From Bacteroidales bacterium (GTDB lineage: Bacteria > Bacteroidota > Bacteroidia > Bacteroidales > UBA932): DNA of 64,000 nucleotides. The notes under the pieces were generated by a model that saw only the letters and a program-made list of their open reading frames with translations, was not told the origin of the DNA and did not search any database. The DNA lies in NCBI GenBank assembly GCA_023667095.1, contig JAMPAT010000015.1, positions 21,399-85,398 on the forward strand, read 5' to 3'. The position numbers and the translations under genes were made by a program. This document shows, piece after piece, positions 63,810 to 64,000 of this stretch (positions are counted from its first letter, which is position 1; each line of letters opens with the position of its first letter).

Positions 63810-64000
63810 CTACAAAACGGAAATCTCATCTATTTGTAGTCCTGTCATGTCAGTGATATCTGATATTGACATCCCCCTTGCCTTCATCGCCTTTGCCATC
63901 TCAAGGATGCCTTCCTTCCTGCCTTTTGCCTCACCCTCCGCCAGTCCTTCAAGCCTCCCCTTCTTTTCTCCCTCCTTCAATCCCTCCGCCAGTCCTTCCT
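63810..64000 (-). CDS. C-terminus of an Rpn/TIGR01784-type nuclease, 5'-partial
   Basis: The minus frame ends LEMAKAMKARGMSISDITDM...GLQIDEISVL with a TAG at 63810-63812. Before it are the Glu/Gly/Lys repeats (EGLAEGLKEGEKKGRLEGLA) that typify the tail of Rpn (recombination-promoting nuclease, PD-(D/E)xK transposase-like) proteins. The nuclease domain lies beyond the window. Confidence 0.85.
   Translation of the reverse strand, partial: EGLAEGLKEGEKKGRLEGLAEGEAKGRKEGILEMAKAMKARGMSISDITDMTGLQIDEISVL

Noticed and set aside
1..64000. tRNA or rRNA genes
   Set aside because: No cloverleaf-like T-loop (GTTCGA-type) with flanking stems and no rRNA-like conserved stretch was seen by eye; a covariance search was not possible.

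Overview
The window looks like chromosomal DNA from a gut-type Bacteroidales bacterium (Bacteroidota). The evidence is two SusC/SusD pairs with SusE/F-like surface lipoproteins, an ECF sigma/FecR pair feeding a SusC that carries an STN domain, a Ser-type sulfatase, GH20, GH109 and GH31 enzymes, many lipoproteins, and Bacteroides-style promoters (TTG-N19-TAnnTTTG). The genus cannot be fixed from sequence reading alone.

Bases 1-19,250 hold the most unusual part. Seven small precursor-like peptides of 75-96 residues have a nearly constant N-terminus, a conserved NVEALA motif and a completely different, Cys-containing C-terminus. Each is followed directly, often with overlapping stop and start codons, by a 6-bladed beta-propeller-like lipoprotein (BF3164/TolB-like type, with a GRGPxE-like motif). 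Fragments, frameshifts and truncations show active gain and loss of cassettes. Four cassettes and a thioredoxin-like lipoprotein share an ECF-like promoter (TTAGGGTATTT-N12/13-GTCTTATAT). Two other cassettes share a housekeeping promoter plus a conserved leader of about 125 nt. The array also contains a transglutaminase-like lipoprotein, a CxxC redoxin lipoprotein, an O-antigen-ligase-like/TPR membrane protein and a signal peptidase I. Together they could form a peptide production, maturation and surface-display system. NVEALA is a named family, but its function is not known to me.

Bases 19,284-28,154 encode a TolC / adaptor / RND / RND efflux set. Bases 28,242-32,125 hold rplC-rplD-rplW-rplB-rpsS-rplV-rpsC, cut off from the usual rpsJ upstream and rplP downstream by its own promoter and a strong terminator. 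Bases 32,200-38,650 hold a DUF4143 remnant, a second O-antigen-ligase-like/TPR gene with three unrecognised neighbours on the minus strand, and a sulfatase. Bases 38,950-39,800 are a 168-bp tandem repeat built from 84-bp half-units.

Bases 40,876-63,633 form a polysaccharide utilisation locus. Its order is metallophosphatase, GH20, GH109, SusC, SusD, DUF4874/4832 protein, OB/BACON lipoprotein, thioredoxin-like protein joined out of frame to GH31 at a G9 tract, ECF sigma, FecR, STN-SusC, SusD and a CBM9-like lipoprotein. Its first promoter matches the promoter of the peptide cassettes, and a variant lies between the sigma and FecR genes. One ECF sigma, or a family of related ones, may therefore link glycan use to peptide production. 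The window ends in the C-terminus of an Rpn/TIGR01784-type nuclease on the minus strand.
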